Shown here: positions 7,571 to 15,988 of the stretch, in pieces
Position numbering within the stretch: position 1 is the stretch's first letter
Layout of the letters: each line of letters starts with the position of its first letter
NCBI GenBank assembly: GCA_945874535.1
Contig: CAMCGZ010000015.1
Span: 1-59,647 of the forward strand
Direction of reading: 5' to 3'
Length of the DNA: 59,647 nucleotides
Source: Bdellovibrio sp. ZAP7
Lineage (GTDB): Bacteria; Bdellovibrionota; UBA1018; CAIMNF01
Notes under the pieces: model-generated
Databases searched by the model: none
What the model saw: only the letters and a program-made list of their open reading frames with translations
What the model was told of the DNA's origin: nothing
Translations under genes and position numbers: made by a program

Positions 7571-8929
7571 ATGGGGCGTTTAGGATTGATTTTGTTCTTT
7601 TGTTTGGGATGGGGCCTGGTGGGTTGCAACACAAAGTTGGGTAGAGGCAGAGCCTCGGCTACTCAGCCGCCAGGGTCGAGTGTCGCATTAGCAGGAGTTC
7701 CTTTTCCCGGATTTGGAAACTTGGAGGGGATCCTGAGTCTGGATCTTTTTCCAGATTCCCCATCATACAAGGATGCTTTTGTGGATATCGAGGTCCAAAA
7801 AGACGGCAAGATTCTCATGGCTGGTTGGGGCAGTGCGCCCTCTTTTGCAGATGCTGTAGTGGTAAGGACTGATTCAAATGGTAGTCTTGATCCAACTTTC
7901 GGTAATGGTACAGGCATGTTCCGGTATGAGCGTGTAACGGGACTTTTGGATCTGTTTCATGGTGTCGAGCTCGATGGGGATCGGATTGTTGCTTTCGGAA
8001 CCTCTTTTGCCAGTCGTTCAACCAGTCGAGGGGAGGCTTTGATTGTCGCGTTGGATGGGAATGGTGTCTTGGATGCGTCATTTGCCTCTGGAGGCGTTTT
8101 TCTCGATCCGATCAAAGTCGGAAATTCATCGATACTCTCTTTGAAGATTAATTCAGATCGAAAAATAGTTGCTTTAGCTTCTGCTCATGACGGGACCGGA
8201 TTCAAGTATTTCTTGATCCAGCTCACTAGCGATGGAAGGTATGACGCAACTTTCGGACAGAATGGTGTTGTGGAGCTTGATGCAACAGTCATTCCCCATA
8301 CCTATGGTGCAATCCGATTCTTTGGCGATCAAATTTACATCCTCGCAACTCTCGGTGCCAGCAGAGCTGAAAAACAACGCCTTTACCGTGTGTTTGCCGC
8401 CGATGGAACTCTTGATTCGTCATTCGGAGGATCTGGTAAGATCGACTTGGGCGATGGAAATCGGAATTGGGGCTCAGGACTGGCGGTGAATGATTTGGGG
8501 GTTTATGTTGCCAGCAACTATGAAAGTTCTTCAGTCATGTTTCATAGTCAAATTAGGATGTTCGATCATTCCGGCGTCCCATCAAGTGATTTCGGATTGA
8601 ATGGACGACTGGACCATTCTTCTGATTTCATATTCGGTTCGCACATCCATCAGTTGAGAGAATCCGCAAACAGGATCTATGCGGTCGGTGGAAGAATGAT
8701 GAGCGCCGATGTCACTGGCCTTGATTCCGAGTATTTCCTCGACTGTATCAGTCCATCCAGCGGATCCCGGGTTGAATCTTTTGGGAATCGAGGGAGAATC
8801 CAGGGAGCTTCCACTGGGGTGGGACGGTCGGTGCGCGCTATCGCTATTGATGGAGATGTTTTGTGGGCCGCAGGACATTCAGATTACAAGTCTGGAAACG
8901 GTGTTGCCACGCTCCAAAAGTTAAAATGA
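7571..8929 (+). CDS. Delta-60 repeat beta-propeller-like lipoprotein
   Basis: 452 residues from ATG 7571. The signal sequence ends in the lipobox LVGC, so the protein is probably lipid-anchored. The body has about six repeats of the delta-60 pattern 'DGxxDxxFGxxGxx' (for example GSLDPTFGNGTG, DGRYDATFGQNGVV, DGTLDSSFGGSGKI, GVPSSDFGLNGRL) spaced about 55-65 residues apart, as in TIGR02608 proteins thought to form propeller-like folds. Function unknown; such proteins are often surface-exposed. The gene looks AT-richer than its neighbours and starts only 75 nt after the tRNA-Gly fragment, which is compatible with acquisition. No strong ribosome-binding site is visible. Confidence 0.82.
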   Translation: MGRLGLILFFCLGWGLVGCNTKLGRGRASATQPPGSSVALAGVPFPGFGNLEGILSLDLFPDSPSYKDAFVDIEVQKDGKILMAGWGSAPSFADAVVVRTDSNGSLDPTFGNGTGMFRYERVTGLLDLFHGVELDGDRIVAFGTSFASRSTSRGEALIVALDGNGVLDASFASGGVFLDPIKVGNSSILSLKINSDRKIVALASAHDGTGFKYFLIQLTSDGRYDATFGQNGVVELDATVIPHTYGAIRFFGDQIYILATLGASRAEKQRLYRVFAADGTLDSSFGGSGKIDLGDGNRNWGSGLAVNDLGVYVASNYESSSVMFHSQIRMFDHSGVPSSDFGLNGRLDHSSDFIFGSHIHQLRESANRIYAVGGRMMSADVTGLDSEYFLDCISPSSGSRVESFGNRGRIQGASTGVGRSVRAIAIDGDVLWAAGHSDYKSGNGVATLQKLK

Positions 8930-9171
8930 CTTGCCTTGTTGTCATGAATTCAATGCGATTGCGATGAATCATGAAATCGCGAAGGGACTTTTTTGGTCTC
9001 TCCGTAAGGTTACATCTGGTGTTGTGTCTGACCTAATGCCGTCCCTTGTGAAGACTGATCATACACGGGATGATTTGTCCTCGACTGTGACGGAGTCAGC
9101 ATCTGGACTCTCTCACTGAAAATGTCTAAAAACGGTTTCCTCAGATTGTTCTGAGAGAAAAAGGAGATCGT

Positions 9172-9693
9172 ATGTTGAAAGTATTCAGTGCATTTATGGT
9201 TGCGGCTCTGGTGTGTAACTCTGCCTTCGCGGCGCCTGTGGCGAGTCCGGCAAGCCATCATGACATGATCGCTGAAGCACTGGAGCAGTTCCAGTATTCG
9301 GTCAGTGTGAATCTGGATGCCCGGGATTCGGCTTCCAAGGAGATCGCACTGATCCAGTTGAAGGACAGACTCTCGGTGTTGGAAGCAAATGGTGTGACCC
9401 CGAACGAGATGATGGATTATGTCCGGAATCACATTCTGGATCGTGAAACCCGTATCGATTTCGACCGCCTGATGGTGGCCATGAAGGAAGGTGCGATTTC
9501 TCCGGATGCTGCGAGCCAGTTGGCCATGAAGTTCATCGAGAACTCGAAGTCTACCGGTGCGAACTTCCTGGGCGGTAAGGGTGGTCAGAATCCGATCCTG
9601 ATCGTTGCAGGCGTGGTGATCGTTGGTGGCGTGACTTATTATGCTATCCGCTACATCATGAACAATGGCTTTCCCTTCTTCTCTGCTGAGTGA
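9172..9693 (+). CDS. Small exported protein with C-terminal membrane anchor
   Basis: 173 residues with an excellent ribosome-binding site (AAAAAGGAGATC before ATG 9172). The signal peptide ends near SAFA. The mature part is mostly helical and ends with one membrane segment, NPILIVAGVVIVGGVTYYAIRY (about 140-162), and a short tail. No family recognised. The strong translation start and the hairpin terminator directly downstream suggest a well-expressed single-gene unit. The 240 bases upstream (8930-9171) hold no convincing gene. Confidence 0.8.
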   Translation: MLKVFSAFMVAALVCNSAFAAPVASPASHHDMIAEALEQFQYSVSVNLDARDSASKEIALIQLKDRLSVLEANGVTPNEMMDYVRNHILDRETRIDFDRLMVAMKEGAISPDAASQLAMKFIENSKSTGANFLGGKGGQNPILIVAGVVIVGGVTYYAIRYIMNNGFPFFSAE

Positions 9694-9719
9694 AGGAAGG
9701 TTTTCATCATGATGTTTCC

Positions 9720-9752
9720 GGCGTCTCCCGAAAGGGGGGCGCCGGTTTCTTT
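9720..9752 (+). terminator. Intrinsic terminator with GAAA tetraloop
   Basis: GGCGTCTCCC and GGGGGGCGCC pair over 10 bp (two G-T pairs) around a GAAA loop (9720-9743), followed by GGTTTCTTTT. It ends the 9172 gene. The T-tract touches the stop codon of the convergent transglycosylase gene at 9752. Confidence 0.85.
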
Positions 9753-10996
9753 TAGAGGTTGTTGCGGTAAGGACAGGGACTCAAAAGGCACTTCGATACC
9801 CGGTCCCGTTGCTCGTTCTGGCGAACCGTCCTGGTCTTGGGAGTCCATCTGACATCGTCATCGAAATCCAATTGCTCGGCTGAATACTGCTGGGAGCAGT
9901 CCCGGATCCTCATCACATAATTTACGATCGCCCGGACATCCCTTTTGCGCTCGCTCTCCAGTTTAGGGTCGTCAAAGTGGCCTTCTGTCATCCGGTCGAG
10001 GCACTCCTTCAGTTTTTGGGTGCCGCTGCAAAACGTGGACAGTAGTCGGATCGTTCGGGTCACCCCGAGATTGTAGCTTCCGGCGAGGATCAGAAGTGAA
10101 TCTCCTTTGTCCATGTCCTCCACTCTGAAATCACCATCTTCGTCAAATCCCACCTTGAGGCCTGTTGAGCTGGTGGCCATGATCAGCATGTCTGTTTTGA
10201 GGGACATCGCCTGCGCCAAGAAAGCTTGCCTGTAACAAGTCAGATCGTTTTTACAAAGCTTGGCAGGGGCGTGCCGGGTGTCTTTCCAAAATTCCCCCCA
10301 AAGCGTGGAGATTTCGTTTTGAACCGTCTGAATCCGGGCCTCCTTCGGGTGGAGGCTGCTGGCGGGCCTCCGCTTCACGGCGATCTTCTGGGCCTGCTTC
10401 AGGATCTTGTTCATGTGTTCGACATTCATGGGGCGGATCTGGGAAAAACCGATAGCCCCTACCGATGAGCGTGCATTGTGTTGAAAGCGACTTTCGACGT
10501 AGGACTGGCAAGCCAGGAAGGAGTAGTCCATTCCTGAGACTTTGGCTGCTAGACCGAGGTAAGGTCTGAGCTTTTTCCGGTACAAACAGTACTTGTTCTC
10601 GGGAATGGAACACCTGAAGTATTCATCCATCTCGGTTGCGCTTTTCGGGATGAATTTGCTTTGGAGGGTCAGGACTGAGGCATCCTTGGTGGCCCGGGTG
10701 TAGTATTCCGGATAAAACAGTCTGGACCGGTCGCTTTTCTCAAGAAATTGCACAAACGCCTTCAACAGGGCCGAACGGTCGGCCAGGGTTTTCAAACGTT
10801 TGTGGTCCTTCGGAACATCGAATCCCAGTTTTCGTGCAATGATTTCGGGAGGCTGGCTCATGAACGCCGGGGTGATTCCGCAGGGTTTGAGTCCGTCAGG
10901 GGAGGTGCATTCGCACGCGACCGATGCGAATACACGGGGAATGGCCAGGACGATGGCCGAGCAGAGGAGTAGGGTCCTGACCGGGAAGAAGCGCAT
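9752..10996 (-). CDS. Periplasmic lytic transglycosylase (SLT family)
   Basis: 414 residues with a signal peptide ending near VFAS. The catalytic region has ACQSYVESRFQ (Glu about 168, the expected general acid), SSVGAIGFSQIRP and AGSYNLGVTRT, the three sequence blocks of the SLT lysozyme-like fold. Large Cys-containing insertions between the GFSQI and YNLG blocks, and a Cys-rich N-terminus (CECTSPDGLKPC), make it longer than usual and suggest disulfides. It should cleave the MurNAc-GlcNAc bond in peptidoglycan. Convergent with the 9172 gene, sharing the terminator region. Confidence 0.85.
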   Translation of the reverse strand: MRFFPVRTLLLCSAIVLAIPRVFASVACECTSPDGLKPCGITPAFMSQPPEIIARKLGFDVPKDHKRLKTLADRSALLKAFVQFLEKSDRSRLFYPEYYTRATKDASVLTLQSKFIPKSATEMDEYFRCSIPENKYCLYRKKLRPYLGLAAKVSGMDYSFLACQSYVESRFQHNARSSVGAIGFSQIRPMNVEHMNKILKQAQKIAVKRRPASSLHPKEARIQTVQNEISTLWGEFWKDTRHAPAKLCKNDLTCYRQAFLAQAMSLKTDMLIMATSSTGLKVGFDEDGDFRVEDMDKGDSLLILAGSYNLGVTRTIRLLSTFCSGTQKLKECLDRMTEGHFDDPKLESERKRDVRAIVNYVMRIRDCSQQYSAEQLDFDDDVRWTPKTRTVRQNEQRDRVSKCLLSPCPYRNNL

Positions 10997-11095
10997 CTCT
11001 ATAAATGTCTCTCGTAGAAGTCAGGTCGTGAAGTGTGTAAATGCCGACACATTACCCGACTCGATTTTATTGAACAAAAATTGTGTAAATAATGA

Positions 11096-11124
11096 TTGAA
11101 ATGATTCGGTTCTGTGTTAAGATT
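11096..11124 (+). promoter_or_regulatory. Candidate sigma70-type promoter
   Basis: TTGAAA (11096-11101), a 17-nt spacer and AAGATT (11119-11124). The -10 matches the consensus at only three positions. The position, 17 nt before the ATG at 11141, is compatible with a short leader for the next gene. Confidence 0.35.
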
Positions 11125-11140
11125 CGCCCCTCGGAGATCC

Positions 11141-11617
11141 ATGATGAAAAATGTTTGGCTCGGTTTGTTGGTGTTTTCGTTCAGTTCCGCGAATGCGTCG
11201 GTTTACCGCCTCGATCTGAACAAGGTGTCTGATGCCGATCGGGAGATGGTGGAAGCCTCGTGTGTGACGGAATTAAATGTGAATGACAGCCGTTCCGCTG
11301 AGTCACAGGTCATTTCCCAGGTGCTGGACCGTCGGATGTCGGTTGAGAAGATCGAGAGTTCCAAGAGTACCCTGAGCACCGATGGCGCTGACGCCTATTC
11401 GGGCGAGGTCAAGACCGGCGTGTATCTGGTGAAACAAGATGGCTTTGGTTCGTACTTCCCGCATATTGCCAAGCGGGTTGAGATCAACCGTTACCGGACC
11501 GCCCTGACGGTCAGGATGGAGCTTTTGAACCATCGTGATTCCGCCGAACTCGCGGAAGAATCCGTTTGTGGGAACCTCAGTTACCTTGAGGTTTCTGGCG
11601 CCCGATCAGCACGATAA
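11141..11617 (+). CDS. Small secreted protein, unknown function
   Basis: 158 residues from ATG 11141 (a second ATG follows directly). The leader CGGAGATCC supplies a modest ribosome-binding site. A short signal peptide ends at ANAS. The mature part has two Cys (VEASCVTELN and EESVCGNLSYLEV) about 110 residues apart that could form a disulfide, and alternates strands and charged turns. No family recognised. Isolated between the divergent transglycosylase and a convergent outer-membrane-like gene. The intergenic stretch 11618-11751 has no convincing gene. Confidence 0.75.
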   Translation: MMKNVWLGLLVFSFSSANASVYRLDLNKVSDADREMVEASCVTELNVNDSRSAESQVISQVLDRRMSVEKIESSKSTLSTDGADAYSGEVKTGVYLVKQDGFGSYFPHIAKRVEINRYRTALTVRMELLNHRDSAELAEESVCGNLSYLEVSGARSAR

Positions 11618-11751
11618 ATCGAGACCACGCGCAAACGGCGGGACATGCTCCTCTCTTTGACCGGGGTTTCCGGGTTCCTGACTTTTTTGCGGGATGGGTT
11701 GGGGACCTCTGCTTGGGCGATGCTACTCGAGTGGTTGAAGTGAGGTGTCGT

Positions 11752-12252
11752 TCAGAAACAATATCCCAAAGTGAGTCCTGACCAGATTTCAGGCCATCCG
11801 GGAACGGTACCGATCGGCGATGCTTTCGGGAGATAAAAGGTGATCCGGAGGGTGGGCCCCACGTGCGTCCTGAATTCAATCCCTGCGCCGGGCCAAAGAG
11901 TCAGGTCTACTTTAGTATTACTCGGAATATAAATTGCGCCTCCGGTTACGAAAGGGGAGATGTATTCACCCGCGAGGTAGTAGTTGGCGTACATGAAGTA
12001 CCAGGGCTCGACTTGAGTCGAGGTGACTGAAGTCAGGCTGCGTACAACGGCATAGGTCGTGGCTGTGACGGCTCCCACCCCGGCACCGACAGAGAATTTA
12101 CGATGGATGGCGCGATCGTATTGGATCGACCCGTAACCTCCACGCCCCAATACCTCGAGTGAGATCAGGTTTTTCTCTTTTTGCCGGGGACCGTCCGCCT
12201 GCGCCGGAGCCAAGGCTCCCCAACCCAGAAGCAGGAAAAAAACCCACCTCAA
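11752..12252 (-). CDS. Outer-membrane beta-barrel-like protein
   Basis: 166 residues starting at TTG 12252, within a TTGA overlap with the pirin stop; GGGGAG lies 9 nt upstream. The signal peptide ends at AQAD. The mature sequence alternates glycine- and aromatic-rich strands (LEVLGRGGYGSIQYDR, SVGAGVGAVTATTY, LTLWPGAGIEFRTHVGPTLRITFYL) and ends in aromatic GLTLGYCF. A terminal aromatic residue is typical of small barrels inserted by the BAM complex. No specific family recognised. Translationally coupled to the pirin gene. Confidence 0.72.
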   Translation of the reverse strand: MRWVFFLLLGWGALAPAQADGPRQKEKNLISLEVLGRGGYGSIQYDRAIHRKFSVGAGVGAVTATTYAVVRSLTSVTSTQVEPWYFMYANYYLAGEYISPFVTGGAIYIPSNTKVDLTLWPGAGIEFRTHVGPTLRITFYLPKASPIGTVPGWPEIWSGLTLGYCF

Positions 12253-13115
12253 TTTTGGAATCTCCCCATCTTTCCGCTTCGGTAGTCGAGGAATGCTTGT
12301 TGAATCTCCTCGGGAGTGTTCATCACAAAGGGGCCGTAACCGACGATGGGCTCATGGAGAGGTTCGCCTCCGAGAAACAGGAGTTTGGCCGGCCCATCGG
12401 TTTCGAACTCCAGCTCGGTTCCGGACGGATCCAGAACCACCAGTTCGGCATCGGTGGCCTGATGGCCATCTTGGAATCTGACAGAACCATTCAAGACGAA
12501 GAGAGCTGCAGTGTGCCCTTCCGGTACACGTGAAGAAAAGCGCGTGGTCTTGTCGATCCGGATGTCCCAAAGATCGATCGGAGTATGGGTCGAGGCAGGG
12601 CCTCTGATTCCTTGGAATTCACCGGCGATGACTCTGACTTTGCCGGAGTTTTCGGGCAGATCCACTGCGGGAATCGTTTCTCGGGTGATGCCCTGGTACG
12701 CCGGTGCGCTCATCTTCAGGCGGGCTGGAAGATTGACCCACAGTTGGATCATTTCGAACAGGCCACCGGTTTTTGCGTAGTCACGTCCGTGAAACTCCTC
12801 GTGCACCAGTCCGGAAGCAGCGGTCATCCACTGGACTTCGTCCTGACCGATCGTCCCACCACCTCCTGCAGAGTCGCGATGTTCGACTTCGCCTTCGTAT
12901 ACGATGGTGACCGTTTCGAATCCGCGGTGGGGATGCTCACCCACGCCCTTTCTTTCTTCGGTTGGGGGAAACCGGGTGGGACTTGCGTAATCCATCATCA
13001 GAAACGGAGAAATCTCAGCGGCAATGTCGGTGTATGAGAAAACCGACCTCACGGGAAAGCCATCTCCGACCCAATGCATCCTCGGATTGTGTCTCTTGAA
13101 CCTGACCTGCTTCAT
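12249..13115 (-). CDS. Pirin family protein
   Basis: 288 residues, a normal length for the bacterial pirin/YhaK-like bicupins. The N-terminal cupin has the metal-binding set GEHPHRGFETVTIVYEGEVEHRDSAGGGG and the Glu/His of LVHEEFH. These correspond to the three-His, one-Glu iron site of pirins, some of which have quercetin dioxygenase activity. The C-terminal cupin (SGKVRVIAGEFQGIRGPA..., HEPIVGYGPFVMNT) is also typical. Probably cytoplasmic. It is divergent from the YceI gene, sharing a 131-bp intergenic region with a 7-bp inverted repeat, and overlaps the downstream barrel gene. Confidence 0.93.
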   Translation of the reverse strand: MKQVRFKRHNPRMHWVGDGFPVRSVFSYTDIAAEISPFLMMDYASPTRFPPTEERKGVGEHPHRGFETVTIVYEGEVEHRDSAGGGGTIGQDEVQWMTAASGLVHEEFHGRDYAKTGGLFEMIQLWVNLPARLKMSAPAYQGITRETIPAVDLPENSGKVRVIAGEFQGIRGPASTHTPIDLWDIRIDKTTRFSSRVPEGHTAALFVLNGSVRFQDGHQATDAELVVLDPSGTELEFETDGPAKLLFLGGEPLHEPIVGYGPFVMNTPEEIQQAFLDYRSGKMGRFQN

Positions 13116-13173
13116 AAACGCACTCTAACCCGCAGGGCCCTCAGGGGCCAGCCGGATTCCGTCTATGAGGCAC

Positions 13174-13191
13174 TGCATCATGATTGATGCA
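13174..13191. promoter_or_regulatory. Inverted repeat in the pirin/YceI divergent promoter region
   Basis: TGCATCA-TGAT-TGATGCA: two perfect 7-bp arms separated by 4 nt, 56 nt before the YceI start and 59 nt beyond the pirin start. Size and spacing suit a dimeric regulator. No T-tract follows, so it is not a terminator. The regulator is unknown. Confidence 0.45.
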
Positions 13192-13246
13192 CGGATCATT
13201 GAGGGTTAGACTCTGCCCACAACCTCACCATTGAAAGGACGTTGAA

Positions 13247-13873
13247 ATGAAACTGAAAGCACTTGTACTGTCTGCTTGGCTCGCATCCTCGGTCGCTGTT
13301 GCAGCACCTAAAAAAATCGATCCTGTGAAAAACTTCACCAACCTCGACACCGCTGCCAGCTTCGCAGTTTGGACCGGTAAGAAACTCGCCGGCACTCACT
13401 CCGGGAAGATTCTTTTCAAAGGCGGGAAGTTCGAGTTCAAAAAGAACGCCTTGAGCGGTGGTGAAGTGGTCGCTGATTTGAACAGCATCACCAACGAAGA
13501 CGTGAAGGATCCGACTTACAACCAGAAGCTCGTAGGTCATTTGAAGGGTGAGGACTTCTTCGATGTTGCGAAGCATCCGGAAGCCAAGTTCAAGATCAAG
13601 TCTGCGAACGAGCTTCACAACATTGTTGCCGGTCAGCCGAATGTGGAAGTCAACGGGACACTCTCGATCCGCGGAGTGGAAAAGGCGTTCTCTACCAAGG
13701 TCATGATGAATCCGGTTGAGGGCGGATTCGAGATCAAGGGCAAGATCCTGATCGATCGTACCCAATTCGGCCTCAAGTACAATTCCAAGAAGTTCTTCGA
13801 TGTCAAAGAACTTGGCGACAAGCTGATTGATGATCAGTTCGAATTGGATCTGAATCTCGTCGCTAAACGCTGA
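13247..13873 (+). CDS. YceI family periplasmic protein
   Basis: 208 residues. The ribosome-binding site GAAAGGACG precedes ATG 13247 and the signal peptide ends at VAVA. The single lipocalin-like YceI domain is complete: SFAVWTGKKLAGTHSGKI, the DLNSI...D turn with GHLKGEDFFDVAKHPEAKF, and TLSIRGVEKAFS. YceI proteins bind isoprenoid-type lipids in a hydrophobic tunnel and are often linked to stress or polyisoprenoid handling. The gene is followed after 2 nt by the Tim44-like membrane protein and is divergent from pirin. Confidence 0.93.
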   Translation: MKLKALVLSAWLASSVAVAAPKKIDPVKNFTNLDTAASFAVWTGKKLAGTHSGKILFKGGKFEFKKNALSGGEVVADLNSITNEDVKDPTYNQKLVGHLKGEDFFDVAKHPEAKFKIKSANELHNIVAGQPNVEVNGTLSIRGVEKAFSTKVMMNPVEGGFEIKGKILIDRTQFGLKYNSKKFFDVKELGDKLIDDQFELDLNLVAKR

Positions 13874-13875
13874 AA

Positions 13876-15174
13876 ATGTCCCGTTTTTCGGAACAATTCA
13901 GGTCACCGGCCTCCGGATTTTTCCGGGGGCCGGTTCTGTTTTTACTCATCCTATTCTGTGGGTCGGCTTCGGCTCAGGGGCTGGAGGAGTGGCCCACTCC
14001 GGATCCGAAAAGTCTTCAGGCGCAGTTCTCGGCCAGATACAGTTGCAGAAAATTCAGCGAGTATTCGGATGAGGCTTTGGAATGCGGGAAACGCCGGAAC
14101 CGAGATCTGCTGATTGTGGGGGTGTTTCTAGCCATGGCCTTCCTGATCATCCGGGGAATCCAGATCGGGATGAAGATGGAACGCCTCCCTACCCGGAAGG
14201 ATGTCGAGATGGGGGTCCAAGTGGAGGCCCGTCTCGGCGAGATCGGACTGCGGGATTCCAAGATGCGGGTGCAGTTGTTGAAGGAGTTCGCTCGCGATCT
14301 TTTTTTGAAGATGGAACAGTGCCAGGTTTCGCGTGATCTGGCCCCCATCCGGGACCGGGTCATTCCTTACTTGGCCCGTAACCTCGTATTGCGCTGGGAG
14401 AGTCTGAAGCGCTCGGGAGAAGTGCAGAAGCGCTTTGATCTGGTGCTGGAAGGGGTGAATATCGTCCATTTCATCCATTCTCCTTCGGAATCCCACATCG
14501 AGTTCACAGCGCTCATCCGCGGTTCAGCGATGACCCAATTTTTGCGCCAGGAGACAGGTCGCTTCATTGATGGGGATGTGATTCGTCGTCCGGTGGAAGA
14601 GTGTTGGACTTTTCAGTGGATGAACGGTGCATGGATCTTGCGGGAAATGGAACCGGCTCGGGATTCGAGCAAGCTTTGTCAGGACTCCTGGGATGACGGG
14701 AAAGACGGAGGTTGGGTCGGAGTCCTTCATCGGATCCGTTCGAACCAGGTCAGCGACGCCATCTCACGACTCGGGGCCTTCAATCCGCTGTGGCAAGAGA
14801 AGAAGATGCTCCATTTCGCAAGAAACATCGCTCTGGCTTATTTTTCATCGGTGGAAAAGGGCTCGGGCGATTGGCTTGAAGCGGACTCCACATTCGAGCT
14901 GCTTGCGCAGATCCGGTCTGACCACAGACTTTTCGGGGGACAGGACGGCACTTTGCACTTCAGGAATCTCGGGTGTCGGAACGTCGAGATTCATCAGGTT
15001 GATGTGGAGGGGAAAGGCTACACCGCCGAAGTTCTTTTGCACGCTCAGAGGGTGATCAGCCAAGGCAACCGGGTGATCAGTTCGGACAGTGAATTGAAGT
15101 CTTTGACAGTGAAGTTGGACTTTTTGCTCCAAGCCAAACGTTTTGTGCTGAATCGTGTCCGTTACGGCGAGTGA
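13876..15174 (+). CDS. Membrane protein with two Tim44-like domains
   Basis: 432 residues. The N-terminal signal (FLLILFCGSASAQ) is followed by a short Cys-containing segment and a membrane helix DLLIVGVFLAMAFLIIRGIQIGM (about 77-99). The first C-terminal unit (about 120-270) ends IEFTALIRGSAM...GRFIDGD...RPVEECWTFQWMNGAWILREMEP, the NTF2-like Tim44 pattern ('xxEyWTFxRxxxxWxLxxI'). The second unit (about 275-430) repeats the fold, with degraded signatures (TAEVLLHAQRVI...SLTVKLDFLLQ). Bacterial Tim44-like proteins are membrane-bound and of unclear role. Starts 2 nt after YceI, so the two are almost certainly one transcription unit. Confidence 0.7.
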   Translation: MSRFSEQFRSPASGFFRGPVLFLLILFCGSASAQGLEEWPTPDPKSLQAQFSARYSCRKFSEYSDEALECGKRRNRDLLIVGVFLAMAFLIIRGIQIGMKMERLPTRKDVEMGVQVEARLGEIGLRDSKMRVQLLKEFARDLFLKMEQCQVSRDLAPIRDRVIPYLARNLVLRWESLKRSGEVQKRFDLVLEGVNIVHFIHSPSESHIEFTALIRGSAMTQFLRQETGRFIDGDVIRRPVEECWTFQWMNGAWILREMEPARDSSKLCQDSWDDGKDGGWVGVLHRIRSNQVSDAISRLGAFNPLWQEKKMLHFARNIALAYFSSVEKGSGDWLEADSTFELLAQIRSDHRLFGGQDGTLHFRNLGCRNVEIHQVDVEGKGYTAEVLLHAQRVISQGNRVISSDSELKSLTVKLDFLLQAKRFVLNRVRYGE

Positions 15175-15184
15175 TCCGCCGAAT

Positions 15185-15394
15185 TCAGTCCAAGCGCTTC
15201 AGGGAGTGCTGGATGAGAATCCGGATCCACCTGCGGTACTCCTCGGGTTTCATTTCGGGCCCGTTTTCGAAACGGGCTCGCACAAACTCGAGGACCGTTG
15301 GTTTCTCGGGATGGAATTCCGGCTCTGGAAGGGTTTCGGACTCAGGATCGAAGAGGGAGAGCTGACGGGCTTCACTGGTTTTCTTGGAACGCAT
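15185..15394 (-). CDS. Small hypothetical protein (69 aa)
   Basis: Starts at ATG 15394, selected because AGGAGG lies 5 nt upstream; a GTG two codons earlier is an alternative. Basic N-terminus (MRSKKTSEARQ), acidic proline-containing middle (SLFDPESETLPEPEF) and a C-terminal helix (EFVRARFENGPEMKPEEYRRWIRILIQHSLKRLD). No signal peptide, so cytoplasmic. The strong Shine-Dalgarno and clean helix make it likely to be real. The N-terminal RQLSLFDP resembles the short clamp-type peptide QLSLF that binds DnaN (beta clamp), but this could be coincidence. Convergent with the Tim44-like gene. Confidence 0.65.
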   Translation of the reverse strand: MRSKKTSEARQLSLFDPESETLPEPEFHPEKPTVLEFVRARFENGPEMKPEEYRRWIRILIQHSLKRLD

Positions 15395-15545
15395 GCACAC
15401 CTCCTGTGGCGATAGGGCGCGAATCCTTCGCGCCTCTGAACGATAGAAATGCCAGAATCATGCCGCCTCCGGGAGTGTTCTGATGCCCACCCGGCGCTCC
15501 GGTGTCGGAATGTCGCTGGAGTTTTTACACCGGCGGCGTGTCAGG

Positions 15546-15902
15546 TCAGGGGTTCGAATCCCGGCAATGGATTTTTTCGCTATAGCTGAAGGAGCCGTTC
15601 CCGAAGAACAGCATGCCCTCATAGCGTTTTCCCAGGGTTCGCTCGACTTGAATGGTGGGACCTGTTCCGAGTCCGATTTCAATTCTATTCAGACCCTCTT
15701 GAGACTGGGATTTTTGGACGCGGGTGAGTTTACCTCCGTCGACTTCCGATTGACGGGTACGGATCACAAAGGGGCATCCGGTTTCGAGGCAGCTGATTTC
15801 AATAAAATGCGGGATATACCAGCCATCGCGGTATTTGCATTCGAACGCGTTCGATTCTGCGGACAGGGTCAACAAGGAAAGGATGTAAAGCAGTGCCTTC
15901 AT
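15546..15902 (-). CDS. Small secreted Cys-containing protein
   Basis: 118 residues from ATG 15902, with a short signal peptide (MKALLYILSLLTLSAESNA). The mature part has four Cys (FECKYRDG, ISCLETGCPF, KIHCRDSNP) suited to two disulfides. No family recognised. The last codons (RDSNP) coincide with a sequence on the opposite strand that resembles a tRNA T-arm (GGTTCGAATCCC at 15551-15562), so the natural C-terminus may have been altered by recombination there. Divergent from the receiver-cNMP gene. Confidence 0.7.
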   Translation of the reverse strand: MKALLYILSLLTLSAESNAFECKYRDGWYIPHFIEISCLETGCPFVIRTRQSEVDGGKLTRVQKSQSQEGLNRIEIGLGTGPTIQVERTLGKRYEGMLFFGNGSFSYSEKIHCRDSNP

Positions 15903-15988
15903 GGGAGCGCACTTTATCATGTTTTGTGTAAAAAATAGAGGAAAAGTTGTGACATTCGGTCGGTCTCTCGGCTAAACTGAAATCGTCT

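Noticed and set aside
11645-11743. 32-codon frame with hydrophobic content between two genes
   Set aside because: No ribosome-binding site and no family recognised; too short to claim.
15420-15566. Possible complete tRNA gene
   Set aside because: Only the T-loop fits; T-stem has two mismatches, and no acceptor or anticodon arm of correct size could be built.
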